A DNA stretch of 64,000 nt, from NCBI RefSeq assembly GCF_043555835.1, contig NZ_JBIGHV010000011.1, positions 1 to 64,000 of the forward strand, given 5' to 3'. The number at the start of each line of letters is the position of its first letter. Within the stretch, counting starts at the first letter, position 1. Both the position numbers and the translations under genes were made by a program. Source of the DNA: Pelomonas parva. Lineage in GTDB: Bacteria > Pseudomonadota > Gammaproteobacteria > Burkholderiales > Burkholderiaceae_C. The notes under the pieces were generated by a model that searched no databases, was not told where the DNA came from, and worked only from the letters and a program-made list of their open reading frames with translations. Of this stretch, positions 23,304 through 31,904 are shown piece after piece.

Positions 23304-25352
23304 ATGACCGACCCGACTCCATTGAAGCTGCTCAATCGCGAACAAGCCATTCTTGAATTCAACCGGCGCGTGCTCGCCCAGGCTCAGCGCGAGGATGTGC
23401 CGCTGCTGGAGCGGCTGCGCTACATCTGCATCGTGTCGAGCAACCTGGACGAGTTCTTCGAGGTGCGCTTCGCCGACATGCTGGAGGCCGCGCGCGACCC
23501 GCTCAGCACCGTGACGAGCCAGGACGTCGACCGCGTCGGCCGCGCCGCGCACACGCTGATCGACGAGCAGTACCACGTCTTCAACGAGCAGGTCATGCCG
23601 GTGCTGCTGAAGCAGCGCATCGTCGTGCTCAACCACGCCGACCGCGACGAGCCGCAGCGCGCCTGGGTCAGCAAGTATTTCGAGCGCGAGGTGAAGCCGC
23701 TGCTGGTGCCCGTGGGCCTGGACCCGGCCCACCCCTTCCCGCAGGTGGGCAACAAGTCGCTGCATTTCATCGCGCGGCTTTCGGGCAAGGATGCCTTCGG
23801 CCGCGACAACCGCATCGCCATCGTCAAGGTGCCGCGCGTGCTGCCGCGTGTCATCAAGCTGCCGGCGAATCTCTCCGACGGCCGCCAGGCCTTCGTGCTG
23901 TTGACCAGCGTCATCCGCGCCCATCTGGAGGACTTGTTCCCCGGCCGCAAGGTCGAGGCCTTCTCGCAGTTCCGCGTCACGCGCGACTCCGACCTGGAGG
24001 TGGACGAGGAGGAGATCGCCAACCTGCGCCATGCGCTGCGCTCCGGCCTGACGACGCGCCACTTCGGCCGCGCGGTGCGGCTGGAGGTGGTCAACAGCTG
24101 CCCGGCCGAGCTGTCGGAGTTCCTGCTGGAGCAGTTCGGTCTGCCCAATGCGGCGCTGTACCGCGTCAACGGCCCGGTCAACCTGGTGCGTCTGAACGAG
24201 TTGATCGACCAGACCGATGCGCCCGCGCTGCGCTTCACGCCGTATGAGCCGGCCTGGCCCAGTGGCCGGCTGCCGCGCCACAAGTCCATCTTCGAGAAGC
24301 TCAGGAAGGGCGACGTGCTGCTGCACCACCCGTTCGAGAGCTTCGAGCCCGTCGTGGCGATGCTGCGCGAGGCCGTCAACGACCCCGATGTGCTGGCCAT
24401 CAAGCAGACCATCTACCGCGCTGGCGCCAAGTCCGAGCTGATGGACCTGCTCATCGAGGCGTCACGGCGCGGCAAGGAGGTCATGGTCGTCGTGGAGCTG
24501 AAGGCGCGCTTCGACGAAGAGGCCAACATCAACTGGGCCGAGCGCCTGGAGGCGGTGGGCGCGCAGGTGGTGTACGGCATCGTCGGCTACAAGACGCACG
24601 CCAAGCTGCTGCTGATCACGCGCCGTGAAGGCACGAAGCTGCGCCGCTATGCCCACATCTCCACCGGCAACTACAACCCCAAGACGGCGCGCCTGTACAC
24701 CGACCTGGGCCTGCTGACGGCCGACAACGACCTGACCGCCGACGCCGATTCGGTGTTCCGCCAGCTCGCGTCGCTGGGCAAGTTCAAGGCGATGCGGCGC
24801 ATGCTGCTGGCGCCTTTCAACCTGCACAGCCGCATGCTGGAGCTGCTGGGCCTGGTGGAGGCGGCTGCGCTGGGCGGCTACAAGGGTGCGCGCGTGGTCG
24901 TGAAGATCAATGCGCTGACCGATGCCGAGCTCATCCACGGCCTGCTGCGCGCGGCCCAGGCGGGCGCCAGGGTGGACCTCATCGTGCGCGGCGCCTGCAT
25001 GCTGCCGCCGGGCCTGCCGGGTGTCAGCGAGAACATCGTCGTGCGCTCGGTGGTGGGCCGCTTCCTGGAGCACACGCGGGTCTGCTACTTCCGCTGGGCC
25101 GAGGGCGATGAGGGCGAGGCGCTCTACCTGTCCAGCGCCGACTGGATGAGCCGCAACATGTTCCGCCGCATCGAAGTGGCGTGGCCGGTGGTGGACCCCA
25201 AGCTGCGCCAGCGCGTCATCGACGAGGCGCTGCAGCCTTATCTGCACGACACGATGGACGCCTGGCAGCTCGGGCCGGATGGCCGCTCGGTGCGGGTCAG
25301 CGACCACGGCGTCAGCGCCCAGCAGGCACTGATGCGGCGCTATTCGGAATAA
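23304..25352 (+). CDS. ppk1: Polyphosphate kinase 1
   Basis: PPK1 polymerises the gamma phosphate of ATP into polyphosphate. The 682-residue protein has the full N, head and two C-terminal phospholipase-D-like domains. The region GYKTHAKLLLI (residues 430-440) contains the histidine that becomes phosphorylated, followed by the conserved STGNYNPKTARLYTD. ATG 23304 has no ribosome binding site, and a Pho box with its -10 lies so close that the message may start at or near the ATG. sixA follows after 9 bp. Confidence 0.96.
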   Translation: MTDPTPLKLLNREQAILEFNRRVLAQAQREDVPLLERLRYICIVSSNLDEFFEVRFADMLEAARDPLSTVTSQDVDRVGRAAHTLIDEQYHVFNEQVMPVLLKQRIVVLNHADRDEPQRAWVSKYFEREVKPLLVPVGLDPAHPFPQVGNKSLHFIARLSGKDAFGRDNRIAIVKVPRVLPRVIKLPANLSDGRQAFVLLTSVIRAHLEDLFPGRKVEAFSQFRVTRDSDLEVDEEEIANLRHALRSGLTTRHFGRAVRLEVVNSCPAELSEFLLEQFGLPNAALYRVNGPVNLVRLNELIDQTDAPALRFTPYEPAWPSGRLPRHKSIFEKLRKGDVLLHHPFESFEPVVAMLREAVNDPDVLAIKQTIYRAGAKSELMDLLIEASRRGKEVMVVVELKARFDEEANINWAERLEAVGAQVVYGIVGYKTHAKLLLITRREGTKLRRYAHISTGNYNPKTARLYTDLGLLTADNDLTADADSVFRQLASLGKFKAMRRMLLAPFNLHSRMLELLGLVEAAALGGYKGARVVVKINALTDAELIHGLLRAAQAGARVDLIVRGACMLPPGLPGVSENIVVRSVVGRFLEHTRVCYFRWAEGDEGEALYLSSADWMSRNMFRRIEVAWPVVDPKLRQRVIDEALQPYLHDTMDAWQLGPDGRSVRVSDHGVSAQQALMRRYSE

Positions 25353-25361
25353 GGGGCGCGC

Positions 25362-25823
25362 ATGGACCTGATCCTCTGGCGCCACGCCGAAGCCGAGATC
25401 ATTGCCCCTGGGCAGGACGACTTGCAGCGCGCGCTGACACCCAAGGGCGAGCGCCAGGCGCGGCGCATGGCGGCCTGGCTGAACCACCGCCTGGCCGCGA
25501 CGACGCGCGTGCTCGTCAGCCCCGCGCTGCGCTGCCGCCAGACGGCCGATGCGCTGGGCCGCGAAGTGCGCATCGTGCCGTCGCTGGCGCCGGACGCGCC
25601 CATCGCGGCGCTCATCGAAGCCTCGCGCTGGCCCAAGGCGAGCGAGCCGGTGCTGATCTGCGGCCACCAGCCGACGCTGGGCCAGTTGGCGGCGCAGCTG
25701 CTGGCCGGCGTGGAGCAGGACTGGGCCGTCAAGAAGGGCGCCGTCTGGTGGCTGCGCTGGCGCCAGCGCGATGGCGAGCCCGAGGTGACGCTGCACGCGG
25801 TGCAGGGGCCGGACGCGCTTTAG
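25362..25823 (+). CDS. sixA: Phosphohistidine phosphatase SixA
   Basis: SixA removes phosphate from histidine in phosphorelay proteins, including PtsN-pathway proteins. The 153-residue protein has the RHG-type motif LILWRHAEAE with the catalytic histidine at residue 8, and the second histidine in ICGHQPTLG. It begins 9 bp after the ppk1 stop and is surely cotranscribed. The ppk1-sixA pairing is frequent in beta-proteobacteria. Confidence 0.9.
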   Translation: MDLILWRHAEAEIIAPGQDDLQRALTPKGERQARRMAAWLNHRLAATTRVLVSPALRCRQTADALGREVRIVPSLAPDAPIAALIEASRWPKASEPVLICGHQPTLGQLAAQLLAGVEQDWAVKKGAVWWLRWRQRDGEPEVTLHAVQGPDAL

Positions 25824-25831
25824 GCGTGGTG

Positions 25832-26131
25832 TCAGGCTCCGCGCGACTGCCTGGCGACGTACTTCAGCAGCACCCCATCCATGCGTGCTTGCCAGCCATC
25901 GCCGGTCGACTTGAAGTAGGCCACCACCTCGGGGCTGTAGCGCACCGAGACGAGCAGCTTCTTGTTCTCGGAGGTGGGCCGGCCGCGTCGAGCCTGAATG
26001 GGCACCATTTCCTTGAGCTGCCGTGGCGACAGCGGTTGGGCGTCCGGATCGGCCTTGGCCGCCGCGACGATGGTGCGGTCTTCCTCGACGGAAGGCATGC
26101 GAATGGCGGACGGCTTAGATGTTTTCGACAT
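25832..26131 (-). CDS. brnA: BrnA antitoxin
   Basis: The 99-residue protein ends in the BrnA-type DNA-binding region KKLLVSVRYSPEVVAYFKSTGDGWQARMDGVLLKYV, a ribbon-helix-helix relative. It neutralises BrnT and represses the operon. Its start codon lies 17 bp inside the end of brnT, the usual toxin-first order. The pair is inserted between the ppk1-sixA operon and ppx. Confidence 0.9.
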   Translation of the reverse strand: MSKTSKPSAIRMPSVEEDRTIVAAAKADPDAQPLSPRQLKEMVPIQARRGRPTSENKKLLVSVRYSPEVVAYFKSTGDGWQARMDGVLLKYVARQSRGA

Positions 26132-26384
26132 AGTGCTTCACCTCGCGACGAGTGGCAGGACGAAGGCTGATGACCCGGCGAACTTCGCCACGTTCCACAA
26201 ACGCCACGTAATACAGCGTGTTGGTCTCGGAGGCGAGGGCGATCATGCGCAGCTCGCCGTACTCGAATCGACCATCGATCCATACCAGCGCGGCATCCCA
26301 GTCCAGTTCGACTGCCAGTGACAGAGAAACGCCGTGCTTGCTGAGGTTGGCTCTGTCTTTGGCTGGATCGAACTCGATCTGCAT
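26115..26384 (-). CDS. brnT: BrnT ribonuclease toxin
   Basis: BrnT is an mRNA-cleaving toxin with a RelE-like fold. The 89-residue protein shows the family signature FDPAKDRANLSKHGVSL at the start, then RMIALASE, YYVAFVERG and RVISLRPATRREVKHY. The length is typical. A perfect 22-bp palindrome lies immediately upstream of the start codon, where BrnA or BrnTA would bind. Confidence 0.92.
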   Translation of the reverse strand: MQIEFDPAKDRANLSKHGVSLSLAVELDWDAALVWIDGRFEYGELRMIALASETNTLYYVAFVERGEVRRVISLRPATRREVKHYVENI

Positions 26385-26386
26385 TG

Positions 26387-26408
26387 ATTTAATGTAGCTA
26401 CATTAAAT
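26387..26408. promoter_or_regulatory. Perfect 22-bp palindrome, brnTA operator
   Basis: ATTTAATGTAG and its exact complement CTACATTAAAT abut at 26387-26408, two bases upstream of the brnT start codon. It is the most AT-rich site nearby. It fits autoregulation by the BrnA ribbon-helix-helix dimer. Confidence 0.8.
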
Positions 26409-26446
26409 GCCGAAGGTCAACGAAAACCTGCCGCGCGCGGCAGTCG

Positions 26447-27940
26447 TTACGCCACCACAAGTTCCAGCAAGCCCGTCCGCGCCCAGGCCTCGGCCTCTTC
26501 CTTCAGCAGGTAGCGCGTGCGCGCCTGCTCGCCCGACCAGCTCTTGGGCAGGCGCAGTGTCAGCTGCTTGTCCGCACGCTCCAGCTTCGGGGCGCCCGCC
26601 ACCACCGGCGTGCGCGCGTGGCAGAGGATGACGGCCAGGCGCAGCGCGATCAGCGAGTCCAGCAGGTTGGCGTCGGCCAGTTGCGACTCCAGCTTGCGCA
26701 GGCCGCCGCGCTGACCGAGCGCCAGCGTGGCCAGGCGCTGCAGCTGGTTGGTCGAGAAACCGGCCGCGTCCACATGACCGATGAGGTAGGCGCTGTGGCG
26801 GTGGTGGTCGTGGTGCGAGACCAGCATGCCCATCTCGTGCAGCGCAGCCGCCCAGCGCAGCTCGCGCAGCGGTTCGGGCAGCGGCTTGGGCACCAGCTCG
26901 CGGTAGAGCTTCTCCGCCTTGGTCGCCACGCGCTCGGCCTGCGCCGTATCGACACCGAAGCGCTTCTGCAGCTCGGCGACCGAACCGGCACGTGGGTCGC
27001 GCGCGCCGCTGGGCTGCAGGCGCTCGGCCAGGTCGAAGACGACGCCTTGCCGCAGCGCGCCCTTGGTGGGCAGCAGCTCTGCAATGCCGAACTGCGTCAG
27101 CAGCGTGTAGAGGATGCACAGGCCGCCTGCCACGACGGGGCGGCGGTCGTCCTTGAGTCCGGGCAGCTGCAGCTTGTCCTGCGAGCCGGCGGCGATGCAT
27201 TGCGCGATGCACCAGCGCAACGCGTCGGGCGTGATGCGGCCGTCGGTCTGGCCGGTAGCGGCGAGGATGTGCGACACCGCGCCCACGGTGCCCGACGAGC
27301 CCAGCGCCTCTTTCCACAGCTCGGGGCGGAACAGCGTCAGCGCCTCTTCAAGTTCGGCGCCGGCAGCGACCTGGGCGGCGCGGAAGGCTTCGTCCGTGTA
27401 GGCGCCGTCGGCGAAGAAGCGCATCGACAAGCCGACGCTGCCGACACCGAAGGACTCGGCCAGCAGCGGCTTGCGGCCCTTGCCGAGGATCATCTCGGTC
27501 GAGCGGCCGCCGATGTCGATGACCAGGCGCGGTTTGTCCGACGGCTGCAGGCGCGCCACGCCGGCAAAGATCAGGCGTGCCTCCTCGCGGCCGGAGATGA
27601 CCTCCACCGGGTGGCCCAGCGCGGCCTCGGCCCGGGCCAGGAAGGCGTTGCGGTTGCGCGCCTCGCGCAGCGTCTGCGTGGCGACGGCGCGGACGCGCTC
27701 GGGCGGGATGCCGACGAGCTGCTCGCCGAAGGCCGTGAGGCAGTCCAGGCCGCGCTGCATGGCGGCCTCGGTCAGCATGCCCTCGCCGTCGAGGCCGGCG
27801 CCCAGGCGCACGCTTTCCTTGATGTAGCTGACGCGCTGGTAGCGGTCGCCGCTGAGGCGGGCCAGTTCCAGCCGGAAGCTGTTGGAACCGATGTCGATGG
27901 AGGCCCAGGGCTGGCGGTTCGGGTCGGGGCGCGTCGTCAT
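26447..27940 (-). CDS. ppx: Exopolyphosphatase (Ppx/GppA family)
   Basis: Ppx releases orthophosphate from the ends of polyphosphate; GppA paralogues also hydrolyse pppGpp. From ATG 27940 the protein has 497 residues, with the ASKHA fold phosphate motifs IDIGSNSFRLELAR (near residue 15) and LVIDIGGRSTEMILG (near 142). A C-terminal HD-like domain contains HEMGMLVSHHDHHRHSAYLI. The usual DIGGGST reads DIGGRST here, a small departure. It faces away from ppk1-sixA across the brnTA pair. Confidence 0.92.
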   Translation of the reverse strand: MTTRPDPNRQPWASIDIGSNSFRLELARLSGDRYQRVSYIKESVRLGAGLDGEGMLTEAAMQRGLDCLTAFGEQLVGIPPERVRAVATQTLREARNRNAFLARAEAALGHPVEVISGREEARLIFAGVARLQPSDKPRLVIDIGGRSTEMILGKGRKPLLAESFGVGSVGLSMRFFADGAYTDEAFRAAQVAAGAELEEALTLFRPELWKEALGSSGTVGAVSHILAATGQTDGRITPDALRWCIAQCIAAGSQDKLQLPGLKDDRRPVVAGGLCILYTLLTQFGIAELLPTKGALRQGVVFDLAERLQPSGARDPRAGSVAELQKRFGVDTAQAERVATKAEKLYRELVPKPLPEPLRELRWAAALHEMGMLVSHHDHHRHSAYLIGHVDAAGFSTNQLQRLATLALGQRGGLRKLESQLADANLLDSLIALRLAVILCHARTPVVAGAPKLERADKQLTLRLPKSWSGEQARTRYLLKEEAEAWARTGLLELVVA

Positions 27941-27990
27941 GGGCGCGGATTGTCGGGGCAAAATTTGACGCTTCTTGCTCAGGAGCCCCC

Positions 27991-28863
27991 ATGTTGAAAG
28001 AAGAGATCGACAGCCTCGCACCCGGACGCGACTTCAGCCGGCGGGGTTTCGTGCAGACGGCCGTGGGTACCGTGGGCGGGGGCTTTGCGGCCGCCGTGCT
28101 GCCGGTGACGGCGCAGACCATCAGCACCGATACCGCAGGCCTGGAGGCAGGTTCGGTCAGCATGCCGGTGGGCGACTTCAAGCTGCCGGCCTACCGCGCC
28201 GCGCCTGCGGGCAGGAAGAACCTGCCGGTCATCCTGGTGGCCAGCGAGATCTTCGGCGTGCATGAGCACATCGCCGACGTGTGCCGGCGCTTCGCCAAGC
28301 TGGGCTACCTGGCCATCGCGCCCGAGCTGTTCGTGCGCCACGGCAATGCCGGTGCCTACACGGACATTCCCAAGCTCATCAGCGAAGTCGTCAGCAAGGC
28401 GAGCGACGCCCAGGTCAACGCCGACCTGGACGCCGCCGTGGCCTGGGCTGCAGCCAATGGTGGCGATACGTCGAAGCTGGGCATTACCGGCTTCTGCTGG
28501 GGTGGCCGCACGACCTGGACCTATGCCGCCCACAACACGAAATTGACGGCCGGCGTGGCCTGGTACGGCCCGGTGGCGCGCAGCTACCACCCGGGCGACA
28601 AGACCGCCGTCGAGCGCGCCACCAGCATCAAGGCGCCGGTGCTGGGCCTGTACGGTGCGGCCGACAGCGGCATCCCGGTCGAGACGCTGACGCAACTGGA
28701 AGCTGCGCTGAAGGCGGCCGGCCACACGAAGAGCGAGTTCGTCGTCTACCCCGACACGCCGCATGCCTTCCATGCCGACTACCGCCCCAGTTACCGCAAG
28801 GCCGCAGCCGACGATGGCTGGGCCAGGTGCCTGGCCTGGTTCCGCAAGCACGGCGTCGCCTAA
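27991..28863 (+). CDS. Dienelactone hydrolase family protein with a Tat signal
   Basis: The 290-residue alpha/beta hydrolase carries a twin-arginine signal (SRRGFVQ, R17-R18, with a hydrophobic stretch to about 42), so it is probably exported folded. The nucleophile is a cysteine in GFCWGGR (C169), as in dienelactone hydrolases, and the histidine lies in HAFHAD near residue 257. Family members open cyclic esters in aromatic degradation, but many have unknown substrates. It is divergent from ppx. Confidence 0.85.
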   Translation: MLKEEIDSLAPGRDFSRRGFVQTAVGTVGGGFAAAVLPVTAQTISTDTAGLEAGSVSMPVGDFKLPAYRAAPAGRKNLPVILVASEIFGVHEHIADVCRRFAKLGYLAIAPELFVRHGNAGAYTDIPKLISEVVSKASDAQVNADLDAAVAWAAANGGDTSKLGITGFCWGGRTTWTYAAHNTKLTAGVAWYGPVARSYHPGDKTAVERATSIKAPVLGLYGAADSGIPVETLTQLEAALKAAGHTKSEFVVYPDTPHAFHADYRPSYRKAAADDGWARCLAWFRKHGVA

Positions 28864-28884
28864 GAGGGCAGGGACAATGCGCGG

Positions 28885-29673
28885 ATGACCCTTTTCTATA
28901 TCGTGCTCGCGACCTTCGCGGGCGGCCTGCTGTCGGTACTCGTCGCCGCCAGCCTCACCGTCGGCGTGCTGACCCGCCTCGTGAAGAGCCTCGTCAGCCT
29001 GTCGGCCGGCATCCTGCTGGGCACCTCGCTGCTCAACGTGCTGCCCGAGGCCTTCGAGAGCCACACCGCCGCGCCGCAGACGCTGTTCGCCGTGCTGCTG
29101 GCCGGGCTGCTGTTCTTCTGGCTGCTGGAGAAGGTGGAGCTGTACCGCCACGTCCACCACCACGAGGGCGACGGCCACCACCACCACCACCATTTCGATG
29201 CCGAACAGGCCGGCCGTGGCGGCCTGTCCGTGCTGGTGGGCGACAGCATCCACAACTTCTGTGACGGCGCCATCATCGCGGCCGCTTTTCTGGCGGACAC
29301 CAAGCTGGGTTTCGCGACGGCGTTGGCCATCGTCGCGCACGAGATCCCGCAGGAGGTGGGCGACTACATCGTGTTGCTGAACGCCGGCTTCAGCCGCGCC
29401 AAGGCGCTGCTGTTCAACGCGATCTCGGGCATGGCCTCGGTGCTGGGTGGTGTGCTGGGCTGGCTGCTGATCGGCCAGTTCGAGCTGGCGCTGCCCTATC
29501 TGCTGGTGCTGGCGTCCAGCAGCTTCATCTACATCTCGGTGGCCGACCTGCTGCCGCAACTGCAGCAGCGCCTGGCCTGGCGCGAGACCTTCGCCCAGGT
29601 CGCCTGGCTGGCCGTGGGCCTGGCCGTGGCCTTCGGAGTGTCCACGCTGCTGCACGGCTCCCACGCGCATTGA
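28885..29673 (+). CDS. ZIP family metal transporter
   Basis: The 262-residue protein has the ZIP transport motifs HNFCDG in helix 4 and HEIPQE in helix 5. It also has a long histidine-rich loop (about residues 90-107, with six consecutive His) between helices 3 and 4 that would bind zinc or a related metal. Length and eight hydrophobic segments fit the family. It follows the hydrolase gene by 21 bp. Confidence 0.9.
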   Translation: MTLFYIVLATFAGGLLSVLVAASLTVGVLTRLVKSLVSLSAGILLGTSLLNVLPEAFESHTAAPQTLFAVLLAGLLFFWLLEKVELYRHVHHHEGDGHHHHHHFDAEQAGRGGLSVLVGDSIHNFCDGAIIAAAFLADTKLGFATALAIVAHEIPQEVGDYIVLLNAGFSRAKALLFNAISGMASVLGGVLGWLLIGQFELALPYLLVLASSSFIYISVADLLPQLQQRLAWRETFAQVAWLAVGLAVAFGVSTLLHGSHAH

Positions 29674-29691
29674 GCGCGTCGGCGCCGCCGG

Positions 29692-30126
29692 CTACTTGAC
29701 GATCAGCACCGGCAGGTCGATGTGCTTCAGCACCTTCTGCGTCTCGCTGCCCAGCAGCAGCGAGGCCAGGCCGCTGCGGCCGTGGGAGGCCATGACGATG
29801 AGGTCCACGCTCTCGGCCTTGGCGTGGTCGACGATGGCTTCCCAGGCGTGCAAGGCCTCGACGGTGTGCCCCTTGCACGACAGGCCCTGCGCCGCTGCGG
29901 CCGCGCAGACGTCCTCGACGCGCCGGAGTGCGACCCGCTGCTGCGCGTCGATGAACTCCTGCGGCGGCATGGGCTGGATCTCGGAGACGGCGCTGTAGGG
30001 GAAGGGCTCCATGACGCTCAGCGTCAGCAGTTGGGCGCCATGCACCTTGGCCATCTGGACGGCGGTGTCTACGGCATGGCTGGTGATGTCGGAGCCGTCC
30101 GTGGGAACGAGGATGCGCTTGAACAT
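29692..30126 (-). CDS. Universal stress protein (UspA family)
   Basis: The 144-residue protein is a single Usp domain: MFKRILVPTDGSD at the start and VDLIVMASHGRSGLASLLLGS near residues 108-128. The latter is the G-2x-G-9x-G(S/T) nucleotide-binding signature of ATP-binding Usp proteins. It is convergent with the ZIP gene and downstream of the sulfurtransferase gene. UspA proteins help survival under stress, but their molecular role is often unclear. Confidence 0.92.
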   Translation of the reverse strand: MFKRILVPTDGSDITSHAVDTAVQMAKVHGAQLLTLSVMEPFPYSAVSEIQPMPPQEFIDAQQRVALRRVEDVCAAAAAQGLSCKGHTVEALHAWEAIVDHAKAESVDLIVMASHGRSGLASLLLGSETQKVLKHIDLPVLIVK

Positions 30127-30192
30127 TCGGTCCTCCAGTCGTTGCTGAGGACCGCAGTGTGGCCCATCAGACACCGGGCCGCTTGTCGGAGA

Positions 30193-31005
30193 TCAACCCT
30201 TTGCGATGGGTCTGGAGGTGTCGGCTGACCATTCGCTCCACGAGCCGGGGTAGAGCACGCCGTCGCCCAGGCCCGCATGAGCCATGGCCAGCAGGTTGTG
30301 GCAGGCGGTGACGCCGGAGCCGCATTGGTGGACGACGGTGTCGGCCGCCAGCGCCTGCAGTTCGGCACGCAGCTGGGCGGCGGGCTTGAAGCGGCCATCC
30401 GGCCCGAGGTTGTCGCGGAAGAAGCGGTTGCTGGCACCGGGGATGTGGCCGGCGGCCTTGTCCAGCGGCTCGACGTCGCCCCGGAATCGCTCGGCGGCGC
30501 GGGCGTCGATGAGGCGCACGTTGCCGAGTTGCTTGAGCAGCGCGGCCGCGCCGATGTGTTGCACGAGCGGCGCGCCGGGCTGCCAGTCGGTGGGCGTGGC
30601 GGCGGGGATTTCAGCCGTGCGATCGCCGTCCCAGGCGCCGTCGAGCACGGCGACCTCGGTGTGGCCCAGCCAGCGCAGCATCCACCAGGCGCGTGCTGCG
30701 TACATGCCGCCCTGGGTGTCGCAGGTGACGACCTGCCGGCCGGCGCGCAGGCCCAGGCGCCGCAGCAGCGCGGCGAAGGCCTCGCGCTCGGGCAGCGGGT
30801 GGCGGCCACGGAAGGCGCCGTCCGGCCCGGTCTTGGCGCCGGCGAGGTCGCGGTCCAGGTGCAGGTAGTGGGCGCCCGGGATATGGCCGGCCGCGTAGGC
30901 CCGCTCGCCGGCGGTGGTGTCGGCGAGGTCGAAGCTGCAGTCGAGGATCAGCGGGTCGGCCAGTGCGCGAAGTTCGGCGGGCGAGATGAGCGTGGTGTAG
31001 GTCAT
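30193..31005 (-). CDS. Sulfurtransferase (3-mercaptopyruvate type)
   Basis: The 270-residue protein has two rhodanese domains. The active loop is C228-G-S-G-V-T-A, the form typical of 3-mercaptopyruvate sulfurtransferase rather than thiosulfate rhodanese. No signal peptide is seen, so it is cytosolic. The start overlaps the stop of the EamA gene (ATGA), making it the last gene of a three-gene operon with a Rieske oxygenase. Confidence 0.9.
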   Translation of the reverse strand: MTYTTLISPAELRALADPLILDCSFDLADTTAGERAYAAGHIPGAHYLHLDRDLAGAKTGPDGAFRGRHPLPEREAFAALLRRLGLRAGRQVVTCDTQGGMYAARAWWMLRWLGHTEVAVLDGAWDGDRTAEIPAATPTDWQPGAPLVQHIGAAALLKQLGNVRLIDARAAERFRGDVEPLDKAAGHIPGASNRFFRDNLGPDGRFKPAAQLRAELQALAADTVVHQCGSGVTACHNLLAMAHAGLGDGVLYPGSWSEWSADTSRPIAKG

Positions 31006-31904
31006 GACTCGTTGGGGTTGAACTGGCTGTCTTTCGGCGGCGGCGCCACCTTGGCGCGCAGCATCGTCGCGATCAGACCGGCGCCGATGATGAGCAGCAT
31101 GCCGACGGTGGCTTGCCAGGTCAGCGGGTCCTTGAACAGCAGCATGCCGTAGCCGAAGGAGAAGACGATGCCGAGGTATTGCAGGCAGGCGTTCACGAGC
31201 GGCCGGCCAATCGCATAGGCGCGTGTCAGGCAGACCTGGGCGGCGGTGGCGAGCAGGCCCACGGCCAGCAGCAGCGCCGCGCCCCACAGCGTGTGCGTCT
31301 GCAGGCCGCCTTCGGTCACGGCGGTGATGAGGGCGCCGGCAAGGGCGCCGCCCACCGAGAAGTAGAAGACGACGCGCAGCTCGGGCTCGCCGGCCCGGCC
31401 CAGCGCCGTCACCTGCAGATAGGCCATCGCCGCCAGCATGCCCGACAGCAGGCCGGCCAGGCCGTGCCAGAGCTGCTGCTGGTCCAGCGTCGGGCGCAGG
31501 ATCAGCGCGACGCCGACGAAGCCCAGCAGCACCGAGGCCATCAGCCGCCAGTCGAGTTTCTGGGCCCCCATCAGCACGGCGCCGCCGAGCAGGAACAAGG
31601 CCATCCAGACCGACGACATGTAGTTCAGCGTCATCGCCGTGGCCAGCGGCAGCTTGCCGATGGCGTAGAACCACAGGCACAGCGACGTGACGCCCGAGAT
31701 GCTGCGCCAGAGGTGCATGCCGGGCAGTTTGGTGGCCAGGCTGATGCCCTGCTGGCGCGTCAGCAGCGCCATGGCCGTCATGCCGACGAGGCCGCGGTAC
31801 ATGACGATCTCGCTGGCCGCGTAGAACTCGCTGGCCAGCTTGACGCAGACGCCCATGGTGGCGAACAGCAACGTCGCCAGCACCATGAGCGCGGGAGCGG
31901 GCAT
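31002..31904 (-). CDS. EamA/DMT family transporter
   Basis: The 300-residue protein has about ten hydrophobic helices in two EamA repeats, with TLLFATMGVCVKLASE at the start and ACLQYLGIVFSFGYGMLLFKDPL near residue 245. Both ends overlap neighbours by four bases (Rieske gene upstream, sulfurtransferase downstream), so translation is coupled. It may move a substrate or product of the oxygenase; the compound is unknown. Confidence 0.87.
   Translation of the reverse strand: MPAPALMVLATLLFATMGVCVKLASEFYAASEIVMYRGLVGMTAMALLTRQQGISLATKLPGMHLWRSISGVTSLCLWFYAIGKLPLATAMTLNYMSSVWMALFLLGGAVLMGAQKLDWRLMASVLLGFVGVALILRPTLDQQQLWHGLAGLLSGMLAAMAYLQVTALGRAGEPELRVVFYFSVGGALAGALITAVTEGGLQTHTLWGAALLLAVGLLATAAQVCLTRAYAIGRPLVNACLQYLGIVFSFGYGMLLFKDPLTWQATVGMLLIIGAGLIATMLRAKVAPPPKDSQFNPNES

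Noticed and set aside
27979..29670. Open frame of 563 codons on the minus strand
   Set aside because: It lies opposite the hydrolase and ZIP genes, both with clear motifs; the translation is compositionally biased (Q, G, R, V) with no family likeness. High GC content gives long antisense frames.
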